Positions 1-6,156 of a DNA stretch of 6,566 nucleotides are shown here, in pieces; the first letter of the stretch is position 1; every line of letters starts with the position of its first letter. The stretch is from Anaerolineales bacterium (GTDB taxonomy: Bacteria > Chloroflexota > Anaerolineae > Anaerolineales > Villigracilaceae): NCBI GenBank assembly GCA_025966435.1, contig JAICRQ010000199.1, forward strand, positions 1 to 6,566. Direction: 5' to 3'. Both the position numbers and the translations under genes were made by a program. Under the pieces are notes generated by a model. It was not told where the DNA came from and made no database searches. It saw only the letters and a list, made by a program, of their open reading frames with translations.

Positions 1-642
1 GCTGCCTTCCACGCCAAATTTGATGTTAGGCAGCTCCTGATCGGTGGCAGCTAACAGCGTATTAAGTCGTTGATACCCGTCAATCGAGGCGGGAATCCCC
101 CTTGTGTCTGGTTCACCAATTCCCGGGTCACCCGGATTCGCCGGGACGATCTCTTCGCCTGGCTTGGCGAGAAACGTTTCCCCCTCGGGATTCACGAGCC
201 AGAGTGCATACTCCCCTGTTGGGGACTTAAAAGCCGTCCACGAATAAGACCTGCCTCCCTCACGCAGATACGTTTCGCGTTCGATTAACGGAATCGCTTG
301 TTCCTTGGTCAGGAGATGCCCGTCGCCGTAGTTCGTGAATGCGACATAAATTGTGAAAACGATAGGATAAATCACAAACAGAATGAGAAAGCTGAGTCCG
401 ATTGCCATCCAACGGAAGGGATAGGCTTTCGGCACTAGGAAGATCACGTTGAGCATCACCACGATCACAGCCAGCGTAATGGCAAGCTGGTCAAAGCCTT
501 TACTGATCGCATTTTGGATGAACCAGACGGCTGCGGCGTCAAACAGCGCAATTAGAAGAAAACGGGTTATTTTCGACAGGGGTGTTTCTTCTGGCGCAAG
601 GGCACTTTTGGGGCGGGGAGTGGCTGTTGCGATTCCGGCCAT
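1..642 (-). CDS. malF: Maltose/maltodextrin ABC transporter permease MalF (5' part; runs off the left edge)
   Basis: This is the inner-membrane permease subunit of a maltose/maltodextrin importer, which would pair with MalG and be driven by MalK. The minus-strand frame is open for 214 codons from ATG at 642 to base 1 with no stop, so the C-terminal part lies outside the window. A strong GGAGG sits five bases before the ATG. The first ~25 residues are hydrophilic and cytoplasmic. Hydrophobic helices follow at about residues 26-46, 53-71 and 78-102; the third ends in a segment rich in YPIVFTIYVAFTNYG, which resembles the MalF segment before its large periplasmic loop. From about residue 103 the chain is polar (LTKEQAI, then Gly/Pro-rich), as expected for the MalF P2 loop between helices 3 and 4. 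The conserved EAA loop is not reached. The gene lies 139 bases after malE, probably in the same operon, with a hairpin between them. I see no separate promoter. Confidence 0.93.
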   Translation of the reverse strand, partial: MAGIATATPRPKSALAPEETPLSKITRFLLIALFDAAAVWFIQNAISKGFDQLAITLAVIVVMLNVIFLVPKAYPFRWMAIGLSFLILFVIYPIVFTIYVAFTNYGDGHLLTKEQAIPLIERETYLREGGRSYSWTAFKSPTGEYALWLVNPEGETFLAKPGEEIVPANPGDPGIGEPDTRGIPASIDGYQRLNTLLAATDQELPNIKFGVEGS

Positions 643-781
643 GCGGACCTCCTCAATCGATTTTCATACTTTCGCTGGAATGCCAGGTTGACATGTTCGG
701 CTCTCGATGCCGTAACGATGGAATTTAGAAAGGCTGAGGAACACATTTGTGCTCCTCAGCCTTCGTCATTACCTTACTGGT
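643..781 (-). other. malE-malF intercistronic region
   Basis: This 139-base gap between the malE stop and the malF ATG holds the 11-bp hairpin described separately, a weaker CGGC/GCCG stem near 695-716, and the malF ribosome-binding site. I see no convincing promoter on the minus strand, so malF most likely depends on transcription reading through from malE. Confidence 0.6.
730..763 (-). terminator. Intercistronic hairpin after malE (leaky terminator or mRNA 3'-end stabiliser)
   Basis: A perfect 11-bp inverted repeat (AAGGCTGAGGA at 730-740, TCCTCAGCCTT at 753-763) encloses a 12-base loop that can form a further CAC/GTG pairing. It begins 18 bases after the malE stop. On the minus strand it is followed only by TTCTAAATT, a poor U-tract. 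It is therefore more likely a partial terminator or a 3'-end protector of malE mRNA than a full stop. In E. coli, repeat hairpins between malE and malF have the stabilising role and allow malE to be expressed above malF; the same role here is inference. Confidence 0.7.
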
Positions 782-2377
782 CTACTGCGTGACAATTTCA
801 AGCAGATTTGTCGCCGGATCGTACGTGAATTCTACCGTGCCATCCGCAGCCAGAGAGAAAGGATAGTTGTCGCCATCTGCCACGCCATCCACACCATAGT
901 TCGTGGTCCAGGTGCCATCGAGCGCGACCTTGGCTTCATAATCTCCAGCCGTCAATTCAAACGGACCGCTGTGCCAGAGACCATCTTCGCCCTGGGTCAT
1001 TGCAGTCGCGGCACAATCTGGCAGCCAGTCTCCCGAGCATCCGGCTTGTGCCTGGTAGGAACCGGGCACGTTGACCATACCGGTCAACGGATTGGCGATC
1101 AGGTTGCGGATATTTTCGCCTGCGGTCTGCAGAGCTGCTTCTGGATTATCTTTAGCGTCGCGCGCCAGCACAACAGCATCGTTCCAACTACCCCAGACTG
1201 CACCCATCGCGGGAATCGCGGGCATCATAACGGCATTTTCGCCAGCAGCGGCAAATGCCTTGATATCGGGATCCTCGATCTGTTCCAGAGCCGGAAGATA
1301 GGCTGGCGGGCGCTGACCCACCTCATAGAGCTTGAGCATGGTTTCTTCGGTGGCAATGAACTCATTCAGGAACGCCTGAGCAAGGAGGACGTTTTCGCTT
1401 TGCGCGTTGATAAAGAAGCCCTGCGTGCCGGCGAACGGGACGCCGCCATCGGGGAAGTTCGTAATCGCATACGGCACACCCGACTCACGAATGCGCTGCA
1501 GTGCCCACGGACCAGCCATAATGAACGGGACCTTGCCGGTCTCGAACAGCGCATGGTTGTTTGCCCAATCCCAATCGGCGGGCAGGTTGCCATTGGCGAC
1601 ATTCTCAGCCAGCCAGGCGGCGCCTTCGATCATGCCTTCGCTGTCCACGCCGAGGTCTTCGGGATTCCAGTTGCCCTGGTCATCCTGACCGAAGATGAAG
1701 CCGCCGAACGAGGTAAAGAGCGGGTAGACATCATAGGTGGTGCCGGTGACAGCCATAATGTAATCGACTTTGCCTTCCGACTTGAGCTGCTCACCGATCG
1801 AGACGACTTCGTCCCAGGTGGTGGGGGGCGTCTCAACAAGATCTGTATTGTAGAAGAACGCCAGGTTCTCCGTAGCATACGGCAGACAGTACAGCACACC
1901 GTCAAAAGTACAGGCTTCCAGGGCGCGCGGTGCAAAATCGGCAGCCTTCTCACCGAGATCTACCGGTGCAAGCAGACCATTGGCAACCAATGTTCCAGCC
2001 TGGTCGTGTGCGATCACGATGATGTCCGGACCTTCGCCCAGCGGCGCGGCGACCTGGAAGTCATCCCGAATCGCGGATTTCAACTCAACAACGAGCTCCA
2101 GATTATAGGCAGCCAACACTTCATCTGCCAGGTCCTGGAGGATAGGTGCGCGAGTATCATCCGCCCAGATGCGGAGGGTGCCAGCCGGCTCACCGGCAGG
2201 CTGGGTTGCGGCAGGCTCTGTGGCAGCAGGTTCCGTCGCCGCCGGTTCTTCTGTTACAGCGGGGGGTTCGGTTTGTGCAGGCGGCTCCGTCGCAGCGGGC
2301 TGACCGCCACCACAGGCGGCGAGTACCATACTGGCGATGAGCAGCACACTGAAAAGCAGCAAAAACTTATTTTTCAT
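782..2377 (-). CDS. malE: Maltose/maltodextrin-binding lipoprotein MalE with a C-terminal X25-like starch-module
   Basis: This is the extracytoplasmic solute-binding lipoprotein of a maltodextrin ABC importer, 531 residues. Residues 1-21 form a lipoprotein signal peptide (Lys2/Lys4, hydrophobic core) ending in the lipobox LAAC, with Cys22 as the lipidation site. Residues ~27-66 are a low-complexity Pro/Thr/Glu/Ala linker with EPAAT-type repeats. Residues ~67-430 are the MalE fold: GPDIIVIAHDQAG near 116, the ENLAFFYNTDL segment near 170, AGPWALQ near 288 and the AVWGSWNDAVV segment near 393 match landmarks of E. coli MalE. Cys156 and Cys164 flank a short hairpin and could form a disulfide. 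Residues ~435-531 are an extra module, listed separately; ordinary MalE proteins end before it. The start is ATG with AGGAG about nine bases upstream. malF follows in the same direction. The exact sugar (maltose, longer dextrin or cyclodextrin) cannot be read from sequence. Confidence 0.95.
   Translation of the reverse strand: MKNKFLLLFSVLLIASMVLAACGGGQPAATEPPAQTEPPAVTEEPAATEPAATEPAATQPAGEPAGTLRIWADDTRAPILQDLADEVLAAYNLELVVELKSAIRDDFQVAAPLGEGPDIIVIAHDQAGTLVANGLLAPVDLGEKAADFAPRALEACTFDGVLYCLPYATENLAFFYNTDLVETPPTTWDEVVSIGEQLKSEGKVDYIMAVTGTTYDVYPLFTSFGGFIFGQDDQGNWNPEDLGVDSEGMIEGAAWLAENVANGNLPADWDWANNHALFETGKVPFIMAGPWALQRIRESGVPYAITNFPDGGVPFAGTQGFFINAQSENVLLAQAFLNEFIATEETMLKLYEVGQRPPAYLPALEQIEDPDIKAFAAAGENAVMMPAIPAMGAVWGSWNDAVVLARDAKDNPEAALQTAGENIRNLIANPLTGMVNVPGSYQAQAGCSGDWLPDCAATAMTQGEDGLWHSGPFELTAGDYEAKVALDGTWTTNYGVDGVADGDNYPFSLAADGTVEFTYDPATNLLEIVTQ
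785..1075 (-). other. X25-like (pullulanase-type) domain at the C-terminus of MalE
   Basis: Residues ~435-531 of the MalE protein form a compact beta-rich module. It starts VPGSYQ, has GCSGDWLPDCAAT (Cys447 and Cys455), then GLWHSGPFELTAGDYEAKVA, then DGTWTTNYGVDG, and ends with VEFTYDPATN. From memory this order matches the X25 module of Bacillus pullulanases and amylopullulanases: a CPGDWxPxC-like opening, a W-x-F-LPAGxYEYK strand, a GxWxENYG strand and a final TFxYD strand. Such modules sit beside catalytic domains of starch-debranching enzymes and are thought to help bind alpha-glucan. Aromatic residues Trp451, Trp468, Trp490 and Tyr494 could face a sugar. The boundary is estimated from sequence alone. 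Confidence 0.8.
2180..2299 (-). repeat. Low-complexity Pro/Thr/Glu/Ala linker repeats inside malE
   Basis: Codons ~27-66 of malE encode repeats of the EPPAxT/EPAAT type directly after the lipidated cysteine. The DNA shows the matching imperfect short repeats (cggttct, ggttccgt, ggctctgt blocks). Such tethers are common in surface lipoproteins of Gram-positive and Chloroflexota type and would hold the binding domain away from the membrane. Repeat number may vary between strains. Confidence 0.8.
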
Positions 2378-2432
2378 CGTTCTCTTCTCCTAACTAGGAT
2401 AATTTGGATTTCTCAGATTCCTTGTGTCGAAT

Positions 2433-2453
2433 ACTATATTTTTACAATTTGTA
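2433..2453 (-). promoter_or_regulatory. Possible malE-proximal -10 box with adjacent palindrome
   Basis: On the minus strand a TATAGT box (2433-2438) lies about 55 bases before the malE ATG. An 11-base palindrome, TACAA-T-TTGTA (2443-2453), sits directly upstream in the spacer position. No good -35 hexamer is found 16-18 bases before the TATAGT. It could be a weak or activator-dependent promoter with an operator, or chance AT-rich sequence. Confidence 0.22.
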
Positions 2454-2496
2454 TGCCATCACCTCCATTCCGTAATTATTTGATTCTGCAGTCTGA

Positions 2497-2769
2497 TCAA
2501 TTTCCAGAGGACGAACCATGTGCTTTGCGAAACTGATGGCTTGGGTCCGCGCGCCGATCAGAGAGAGACGGCGCACAATATCGCGGTGGTGATCCGGACA
2601 TGATGTAGCAACTTTCTTTGCCGAGGATACTTCCGTTCGATAGAAGATCATGAATAATGACAGTCACCGCGGCTGGCGTTACCCTCGGCCTGTTTGCCAG
2701 GTTAGAGCGCGATCCCCTCATCTTTGCGAACCGGACCAAGTCCATAGCCGCGGGTTTGCTAAGATTCAT
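2497..2769 (-). pseudogene. Probable remnant of a ROK-family sugar regulator (N-terminal helix-turn-helix only)
   Basis: The 90-codon frame starts with a segment resembling the DNA-binding end of ROK (NagC/XylR-type) repressors. Residues ~9-18 (MDLVRFAKMR) match the usual first helix, and ~20-49, with RSNLANRPRVTPAAVT as the helix-turn-helix and DLLSNGSIL as the following helix, match the family pattern of an S-R-A-x-L-A-x-x-T-G-L-S-x-A-x-V-T-x-I-V-x-x-L motif. After about residue 52 the likeness fades. There is no room for the ~300-residue ROK sugar-kinase-like domain before malE. No ribosome-binding site precedes the ATG. The downstream part of another frame (about 2442-2651) is also open, so a frameshift is possible. 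ROK regulators often sit beside sugar-ABC operons, so a decayed local regulator is plausible. It could instead be a short functional HTH protein or a chance frame. Confidence 0.45.
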
Positions 2770-2851
2770 AATATTTAGGTCTATGGGAAGCCAGTAAAAC
2801 GCAGACAGAGTAACACCTCTGGGTTTGAATTGGTTGTCGCTAGCCTACTTC

Positions 2852-2879
2852 ATGATAGCACAAACGTGAAGAGTATCAA
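2852..2879 (-). promoter_or_regulatory. Sigma70-type promoter reading toward malE
   Basis: On the minus strand TTGATA (2874-2879) and TATCAT (2852-2857) are separated by 16 bases; each matches its consensus at five of six positions. The predicted start is near 2845, about 75 bases before the ATG of the regulator remnant and about 470 bases before malE. It is the best promoter in the malK-malE interval and may once have driven the regulator and now drive malE-malF with a long leader. Confidence 0.55.
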
Positions 2880-2922
2880 GAGTTTTAACAAAGCCAAATC
2901 TTAAGGTTTTTTAACTTAAAGA

Positions 2923-2954
2923 ATACAGGCACAACCAAACGGTTATGCCTGTAT
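2923..2954 (-). terminator. Terminator hairpin after malK
   Basis: Twenty-two bases after the malK stop, ATACAGGCA (2923-2931) pairs with TGCCTGTAT (2946-2954). After one mismatch, AACC pairs with GGTT around a four-base loop. On the minus strand TTCTTTAAG follows, a modest U-tract. The position and stem favour an intrinsic terminator that separates malK from the malE unit. Confidence 0.75.
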
Positions 2955-2976
2955 AAACGGACGAAATAGCTAATCG

Positions 2977-4077
2977 TTATCGGATGGCTTCTTCTGTCGC
3001 CGCATCGAAGATATGGATGTTGTCCATATTGAATGCAACGGTTGCCTGTTCACCGACGCGCAGCTGCGAACGAGGATCCACACGGGCAACAAATGTATTC
3101 TTCCCACTGACCAGATAGAGGAAGATTTCATTCCCCATCAATTCGGTGACATCCACCTTGACGGCGACCTTTTCCGAGTCAATATTCGAGGGAATGAATT
3201 CTGCATCGTGAATGTTTTCCGGACGGATACCAAAGATGACGTCTTTACCCACATGGCCTTCATAGGGCTTGGATTTCTTCGGTGGGATCTTCACATTAAA
3301 ATCGCCAGCATCCACGACTATATGGCCATTGTCTTTTCGCAGCTTGCCAGGGAAGAAGTTCATGGCCGGGGAACCGATGAAACCAGCTACGAAGAGGTTA
3401 TTCGGATGGTCATACAAGTTTTGCGGCGAATCGAGCTGCTGCAAAACGCCCTTGTTGATGACTGCGATACGGGTTGCCATAGTCATGGCTTCGGTCTGGT
3501 CGTGGGTCACGTAAATGAACGTGGTCTGCAGGCGCTGGTGCAGCTTGCTGATCTCGGCGCGCATCGCCACGCGCAGTTTGGCATCCAGGTTGGAGAGCGG
3601 TTCATCGAAGAGGAAGACCTTCGGTTCACGCACGATGGCGCGTCCGACCGCCACACGCTGACGCTGACCACCGGAGAGCTGGCGGGGCTTGCGCTCGAGG
3701 AAATCTCTGATGCCCAGAATATCGGCTGCTTCGCCCACGCGCCGTTTGATCTCTTCCTTCGGCACTTTGCGCAGTTTCAAGCCGAACGCCATATTGTCAT
3801 ACACAGAAAGATGGGGGTAAAGAGCGTAGGACTGAAAGACCATGGCAATGTCACGATCCTTCGGAGCGATGTCGTTCACGACACGATCACCGATCTTGAT
3901 GTTCCCGCTCGTGATTTCTTCCAGACCAGCCAGACAGCGCAAAGCGGTTGTCTTGCCGCAGCCGGAAGGACCGACGAGCACCAGGAATTCCTTGTCAGCA
4001 ACATCGATATTCAAGTTGTTGACAGCCAGCACGTCGCCATATTTTTTGACGACATTTTCGAATGCTACTCTTGCCAT
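2977..4077 (-). CDS. malK: Sugar ABC transporter ATP-binding protein, MalK/UgpC/MsmX type
   Basis: This is the cytoplasmic ATPase of a CUT1-family carbohydrate importer, 366 residues, the usual length. The nucleotide-binding domain shows Walker A GPSGCGKTT (36-44), a Q-loop at Gln82, the signature LSGGQ (134-138), Walker B FLFDE (155-159) with catalytic Glu159, the D-loop SNLDA (162-166), and the switch His192. Residues ~235-366 form the regulatory OB/TOBE domain, including GIRPENI and the closing FNMDNIHIFD strand. The start is ATG with GGAGG eight bases before it. The gene has its own -10 box upstream and a terminator after it, so it is not strictly in the malE-malF operon. In Gram-positive bacteria such an ATPase (MsmX) can serve several sugar permeases; the neighbourhood suggests maltodextrin as one substrate. 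The malK, ugpC and msmX names cannot be told apart by sequence alone. Confidence 0.96.
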   Translation of the reverse strand: MARVAFENVVKKYGDVLAVNNLNIDVADKEFLVLVGPSGCGKTTALRCLAGLEEITSGNIKIGDRVVNDIAPKDRDIAMVFQSYALYPHLSVYDNMAFGLKLRKVPKEEIKRRVGEAADILGIRDFLERKPRQLSGGQRQRVAVGRAIVREPKVFLFDEPLSNLDAKLRVAMRAEISKLHQRLQTTFIYVTHDQTEAMTMATRIAVINKGVLQQLDSPQNLYDHPNNLFVAGFIGSPAMNFFPGKLRKDNGHIVVDAGDFNVKIPPKKSKPYEGHVGKDVIFGIRPENIHDAEFIPSNIDSEKVAVKVDVTELMGNEIFLYLVSGKNTFVARVDPRSQLRVGEQATVAFNMDNIHIFDAATEEAIR

Positions 4078-4114
4078 GGTATTTGCCTCCGTTTCGTGGG
4101 AATATAGTGATCAA

Positions 4115-4120
4115 ATTATA
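4115..4120 (-). promoter_or_regulatory. -10 box of the malK promoter
   Basis: A perfect TATAAT on the minus strand, within GAGTATAATT, gives a predicted start near 4108 and a leader of about 30 bases to the malK ATG. The -35 region (TTTTCT at 17 bases) is weak. The same ten bases GAGTATAATT recur at the MBL hydrolase promoter (6126-6135). Confidence 0.5.
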
Positions 4121-4200
4121 CTCCCAGTTTTCTGCAAAGAAAATGAAAAGAGGCAGGAATTTTAGATGAGCGATGCCCAATTATGTGAAACGCAACTGGC

Positions 4201-5118
4201 TCAAGTCGTTTCCTCTATGACTTGCATCGACGAGTTGGGACGATTTACCAGCCACACACCAAAAAGGATGACGGCACCGCCGAGCAGGGAAGCCGGCGTG
4301 ATCGCCTCCCCCAGAATAAAAAATGCAACTACCACCGCTACTAGCGGCTCAATGTAAAGAAAGGCACCCGTCTCGGCAGTGGTCAGGGCTTTCAGCGCAT
4401 CATACCAGGCGATGTATGCCAGGCTGGAACAGAAAATGCCCAGGAACGCCACGCCCATCCAGCCATTAACTGTAAGGTTGTCAATTTCTGCAAGCCCAGT
4501 TGTCGTGAAGAATAGTATGGTGGTGAACAGCCAGCCAAAAGCCATCACATAAAACATCATCAGGCTGGCAGGCAGTGATTTCAGCCCGCGGCGTGAGACA
4601 GCGGAGAAGATAGCCCAGTTGACGGCGCTGATCAGAATCAGAAAATCTCCTGGTGCACCGAAGCTCCCGATTGAAATGGAATTAAACTCACCTTTCGACA
4701 CGACGACCAGCACGCCGAGAAATGCAACCAGGATGCCAGACGTCTTCATCCAGCCCAGTTTTTCTTTCAAGAGAAACCAGCCCAGCAATGCCATAAACAC
4801 AGGTGTGGTGGATACAATCCAGGCGGTGGTGCCTGCTTCCGATGTTTGCAATCCGTTGGACTGGAGCCATTGGTGGAACGTAATGCCGAGAAAGCCCAGC
4901 AACGCAAAATAGGCCCACTCGGTTTTCCTGGGCAGCCGAAATTGTTTTTGTAAAACCACAGTCGCACCGAGAATCAATATCCCTAATAAGAACCTCAGCC
5001 AGACCACGGCAATAGGGGAAATATCATTCAATACCACCTTGGTGGCAATGAATGAGGCGCCCCAAACGATCACAGCGAACAGCGCCTCTGAATAAACAAA
5101 GACTCTTGCGTTGGACAT
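4201..5118 (-). CDS. EamA/DMT-superfamily transporter (ten membrane helices)
   Basis: This is an integral membrane protein of the drug/metabolite transporter superfamily, 305 residues. Two EamA repeats are visible: residues ~9-140, opening with ALFAVIVWGASFIATK and closing near the LLGWFLLKEKL segment, and ~155-293, with GAFLYIEPLVAVVVAFFILGEAI and a final helix to about 292. Each repeat is built of about five hydrophobic helices. The conserved Pro then Lys/Gly-Glu ending of helix 4 is present in both halves (Pro106...Glu119, Pro258...Glu271). Members export or import amino acids, purines, sugars or other metabolites; the substrate here cannot be deduced. The start is ATG preceded by AAGGA at a good distance. 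It lies 123 bases before malK in the same direction, but malK has its own -10, and I see no terminator between them, so some read-through is possible. It is transcribed divergently from the metallopeptidase-like gene. Confidence 0.92.
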   Translation of the reverse strand: MSNARVFVYSEALFAVIVWGASFIATKVVLNDISPIAVVWLRFLLGILILGATVVLQKQFRLPRKTEWAYFALLGFLGITFHQWLQSNGLQTSEAGTTAWIVSTTPVFMALLGWFLLKEKLGWMKTSGILVAFLGVLVVVSKGEFNSISIGSFGAPGDFLILISAVNWAIFSAVSRRGLKSLPASLMMFYVMAFGWLFTTILFFTTTGLAEIDNLTVNGWMGVAFLGIFCSSLAYIAWYDALKALTTAETGAFLYIEPLVAVVVAFFILGEAITPASLLGGAVILFGVWLVNRPNSSMQVIEETT

Positions 5119-5236
5119 GCCACATCCTTGAAACGAGATTGGGCAATTATAAATCTGGTGTCAGCCCATCCTTTTGACTTCGTTCATCGTTTGTTGTACA
5201 CTTTTATAATACATACACAGATGAGGAGAGTGTTCC
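5119..5236. promoter_or_regulatory. Divergent promoter region between the EamA and metallopeptidase genes
   Basis: The 118-base gap holds two perfect -10 boxes. On the plus strand TATAAT (5205-5210), with a weak -35 (TTCATC, 5183-5188), drives the metallopeptidase-like gene. On the minus strand TATAAT (complement of 5146-5151) lies about 28 bases before the EamA start. -35 hexamers are weak on both sides. The close spacing of the two start regions would allow shared regulation. Confidence 0.5.
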
Positions 5237-6070
5237 ATGGAACGATCTGATTTTCAATATGCACAGGAGAAACTGGCACAGCTCAAGGCAGACTATCAGG
5301 TTGACGTGGTTGCGGATTGGGGTGAGAGCGACGGAAAATGGACTCCCGGCGCCTGGACCAAAGCCGAACTGGACAAATTGTACAAAGCGATCAATCTCAT
5401 GGTGGACGCGATGGGCGGCAAGGAAAAGTTTATCGAGCACCTCGGCGGTGTGACCGTCCGAAAAGCAGATATCGGCACGCACGGGGGAGAGGCGCTTGCC
5501 CATCGGGTGAGCCTTTCCATTAAAGGGTCATTCTCCTCCTGGACCGTTGTCCACGAGTTTGCTCATGCCTGGGATGCCAATTACAACTGGCGCCTCTCGC
5601 GCCTGCTTGAGAAATACACGGGTGGCTTCACCAGTCCATTCTTAGCCGGCATCCTGAAAGTGGCAGGCCTTTCCGATACGGAGCGTTTTCGTCCGGGAAA
5701 GAAACCCGGTCGCTACGGCAGGAAGCCCGGCTGCAACCGGGCAGGCTATTTCTATGGGGATCGCCCCAGCGGCTCAAACTGGAGCTTTAACCGCGTGGAG
5801 GATTTCGCAGAGTCGGTTGCTATGTATATTGGCTGGGGAAAGAATAATGATCTATCTGAGCACGCTCAAAAAAGAATTGTTCGCTATCAATTGAAGAACG
5901 GCGAGAAAGATCCGTTCAATATCGTTGATAATTGGATGGAGTATGCCAGACGTTTTTACCCGGACAATGGAGATTACACAAAGACCAAACGCTGGCGATT
6001 TGTGGATGATCTCGTGACGGGAAAGATAGAACTCCCCCAAGCTCGTGGCAGGCATCTGGCACGCCCTTAA
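5237..6070 (+). CDS. Putative cytosolic zinc metallopeptidase (HEFAH...EDFAE, gluzincin-like)
   Basis: A 277-residue protein of no named family that I recognise. Its core has the zinc-protease motif HEFAH: His106 and His110 as ligands and Glu107 as the catalytic base. About 78 residues on, EDFAES (188-193) probably supplies the third ligand, Glu188. The preceding stretch has a Tyr-Gly pair (Tyr173-Gly174). This layout (HExxH, then Tyr and E-x-F-A-E) resembles the anthrax lethal factor/PPEP type of gluzincin. The strand before HEFAH (VSLSIKG, ~91-97) fits the edge strand of such folds. There is no signal peptide or membrane helix, so the protein should be cytosolic unless exported by an unusual route. 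The middle (~150-170) is rich in Arg, Lys, Gly and Pro. The start is ATG with GAGGAG eight bases before it. The natural substrate is unknown; a proteolytic role is inferred from the motif. Confidence 0.75.
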   Translation: MERSDFQYAQEKLAQLKADYQVDVVADWGESDGKWTPGAWTKAELDKLYKAINLMVDAMGGKEKFIEHLGGVTVRKADIGTHGGEALAHRVSLSIKGSFSSWTVVHEFAHAWDANYNWRLSRLLEKYTGGFTSPFLAGILKVAGLSDTERFRPGKKPGRYGRKPGCNRAGYFYGDRPSGSNWSFNRVEDFAESVAMYIGWGKNNDLSEHAQKRIVRYQLKNGEKDPFNIVDNWMEYARRFYPDNGDYTKTKRWRFVDDLVTGKIELPQARGRHLARP

Positions 6071-6156
6071 GGTCCAAGAATTGCTTTTAAAGCCTGTTTT
6101 ATGTAAAGCCTGCTCTCCAGTTCCGAGTATAATTCCCCGTCGGAGGTTACCTTTAT
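6071..6156 (+). promoter_or_regulatory. Upstream region of the MBL hydrolase gene, with -10 box and direct repeat
   Basis: TATAAT (6128-6133, within GAGTATAATT) is a perfect -10 box 23 bases before the ATG. No standard -35 is present (AAAGCC at 17 bases). Instead, a nine-base direct repeat TAAAGCCTG occurs at 6088-6096 and 6104-6112, the second copy overlapping the -35 position. GGAGG (6142-6146) lies ten bases before the start. No strong terminator for the preceding gene is visible, only a small GCTTT/AAAGC stem. Confidence 0.5.

Larger units (their letters stand above)
2378..2976 (-). other. Long interval between malK and malE
   Basis: This ~600-base stretch has no intact conventional gene. 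From the malK side it holds the malK terminator hairpin (2923-2954), a sigma70-type promoter reading toward malE (2852-2879), a probable ROK regulator remnant (2769-2497), a possible malE-proximal -10 box with a palindrome (2433-2453), and the malE ribosome-binding site. On the plus strand I see no credible gene or promoter. Confidence 0.6.

Noticed and set aside
70..691. Small plus-strand frames opposite malF
   Set aside because: They are shadows of the malF frame, which has membrane helices and a strong ribosome-binding site.
695..716. GTTCGGC...GCCGTAAC imperfect hairpin after malE
   Set aside because: Only four contiguous GC pairs plus a bulged extension; too weak to call beside the 11-bp hairpin.
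749..2536. 595-codon plus-strand open frame opposite malE
   Set aside because: It is fully antisense to malE, its product resembles no family, and it is rich in Arg, Cys and His as expected for a shadow of a GC-rich gene. The malE frame has a signal peptide, domains and a ribosome-binding site.
2442..2651. 69-codon minus-strand frame overlapping the regulator remnant
   Set aside because: No family likeness and no start signal. It might contain frameshifted debris of the ROK gene but cannot be supported as a gene.
3013..4107. 364-codon plus-strand open frame opposite malK
   Set aside because: It is antisense to a gene with every ABC ATPase motif in place. The His/Asp-rich product has no recognisable domain.
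4124..4199. CCAGTT...AACTGG inverted repeat upstream of malK
   Set aside because: Six-base arms are 64 bases apart; no terminator or known element fits, so probably chance.
6083..6093. GCTTT-T-AAAGC palindrome after the metallopeptidase-like gene, considered as a terminator
   Set aside because: The stem is short and AT-rich, the loop is a single base, and no clear U-tract follows. It partly coincides with the direct repeat.
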